A DNA stretch of 21,182 nucleotides from a virus: the IMG/VR virus record IMGVR_UViG_3300035698_006614, positions 1-21,182 of that record; one strand, 5' to 3'. Below the pieces are notes generated by a model. The model did not search any database, was not told the DNA's origin, and saw only the letters and a list, made by a program, of their open reading frames with translations. This document shows, in pieces, positions 21,099 to 21,182 of the stretch. Both the position numbers and the translations under genes were made by a program. Numbering within the stretch: the stretch's first letter is position 1; each line of letters opens with the position of its first letter.

Positions 21099-21182
21099 GT
21101 CGCTCGAAGGGCTCTTATCCCTGAGGCAAGAAACCTTGATTAGCCCACGACCCTTAGACGACCGCTTGACGACCCCTTAGGG
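21099..21182. other. Non-coding right edge with short repeats
   Basis: The last 84 bases hold no gene. GACGACC occurs twice (in TTAGACGACCGC and TTGACGACCCC) and CCCTTAG occurs twice, the second within CCCTTAGGG. AGGG, a 7-nt spacer and CCCT near 21110 could form a weak hairpin. The role is unclear because the window stops here. Confidence 0.4.

Noticed and set aside
1-21182. tRNA genes, CRISPR arrays, insertion sequences, integrase or attachment sites
   Set aside because: Reading both strands by eye showed no cloverleaf-type sequence, no spaced repeat array, no transposase and no integrase motif. A tRNA scan could still find a missed one.

Overview
The window is part of the genome of a tailed bacteriophage with a podovirus-like (short-tailed) layout. 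From 1 to about 19,060 almost everything is on the minus strand and reads right to left as one compact late operon. It has small terminase, large terminase, virion proteins, a lysis-type cassette, portal, zinc ribbon, scaffold, major capsid, a capsid-associated protein, glycosyltransferase, methyltransferase, head-tail adaptor, fibre-like protein, a beta-rich nozzle-type tail protein, a GNAT-like protein and three internal or ejection-type proteins, the last running off the left edge. Genes are joined by ATGA, GTGA, TAATG or TGATG overlaps or short gaps, and most have clear AGGAG-type ribosome sites. No tail tube, tape-measure or sheath genes are seen, which together with adaptor, nozzle and ejection-type genes argues for a short tail. 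The host cannot be named. A lipoprotein and a membrane-anchored coiled coil that could form a spanin pair hint at a Gram-negative host.

About 14,575 to 16,400 stands out. It is roughly 65% GC in sampled 60-base stretches, against 38-48% on either side. It carries one partial and four complete small genes, and its right edge falls inside a virion gene. This looks like a module imported by recombination. Directly downstream in the operon (13,586-14,556) lie an i-spanin-like protein, a holin-like protein, two very small genes and a lipoprotein nested partly in another frame; no endolysin is visible.

The stretch from about 19,060 to 19,750 has no convincing gene and separates the late operon from a divergent plus-strand set. 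It holds four tandem 10-bp repeats beside terS, short direct repeats, and a boxA-like sequence followed by a small hairpin just before the first plus-strand gene.

The plus-strand set (19,751-21,098) has six small genes of unknown function. The first two are each followed by a rho-independent terminator, and both terminators have the same 11-bp sequence just before the hairpin. The third and fourth genes are related to each other (16 of 43 identical in a gapless hand alignment). The fifth is a two-helix membrane protein and the sixth is very basic. These are probably early genes. Polymerase, replication, integrase and endolysin genes are not in the window and may lie beyond it.
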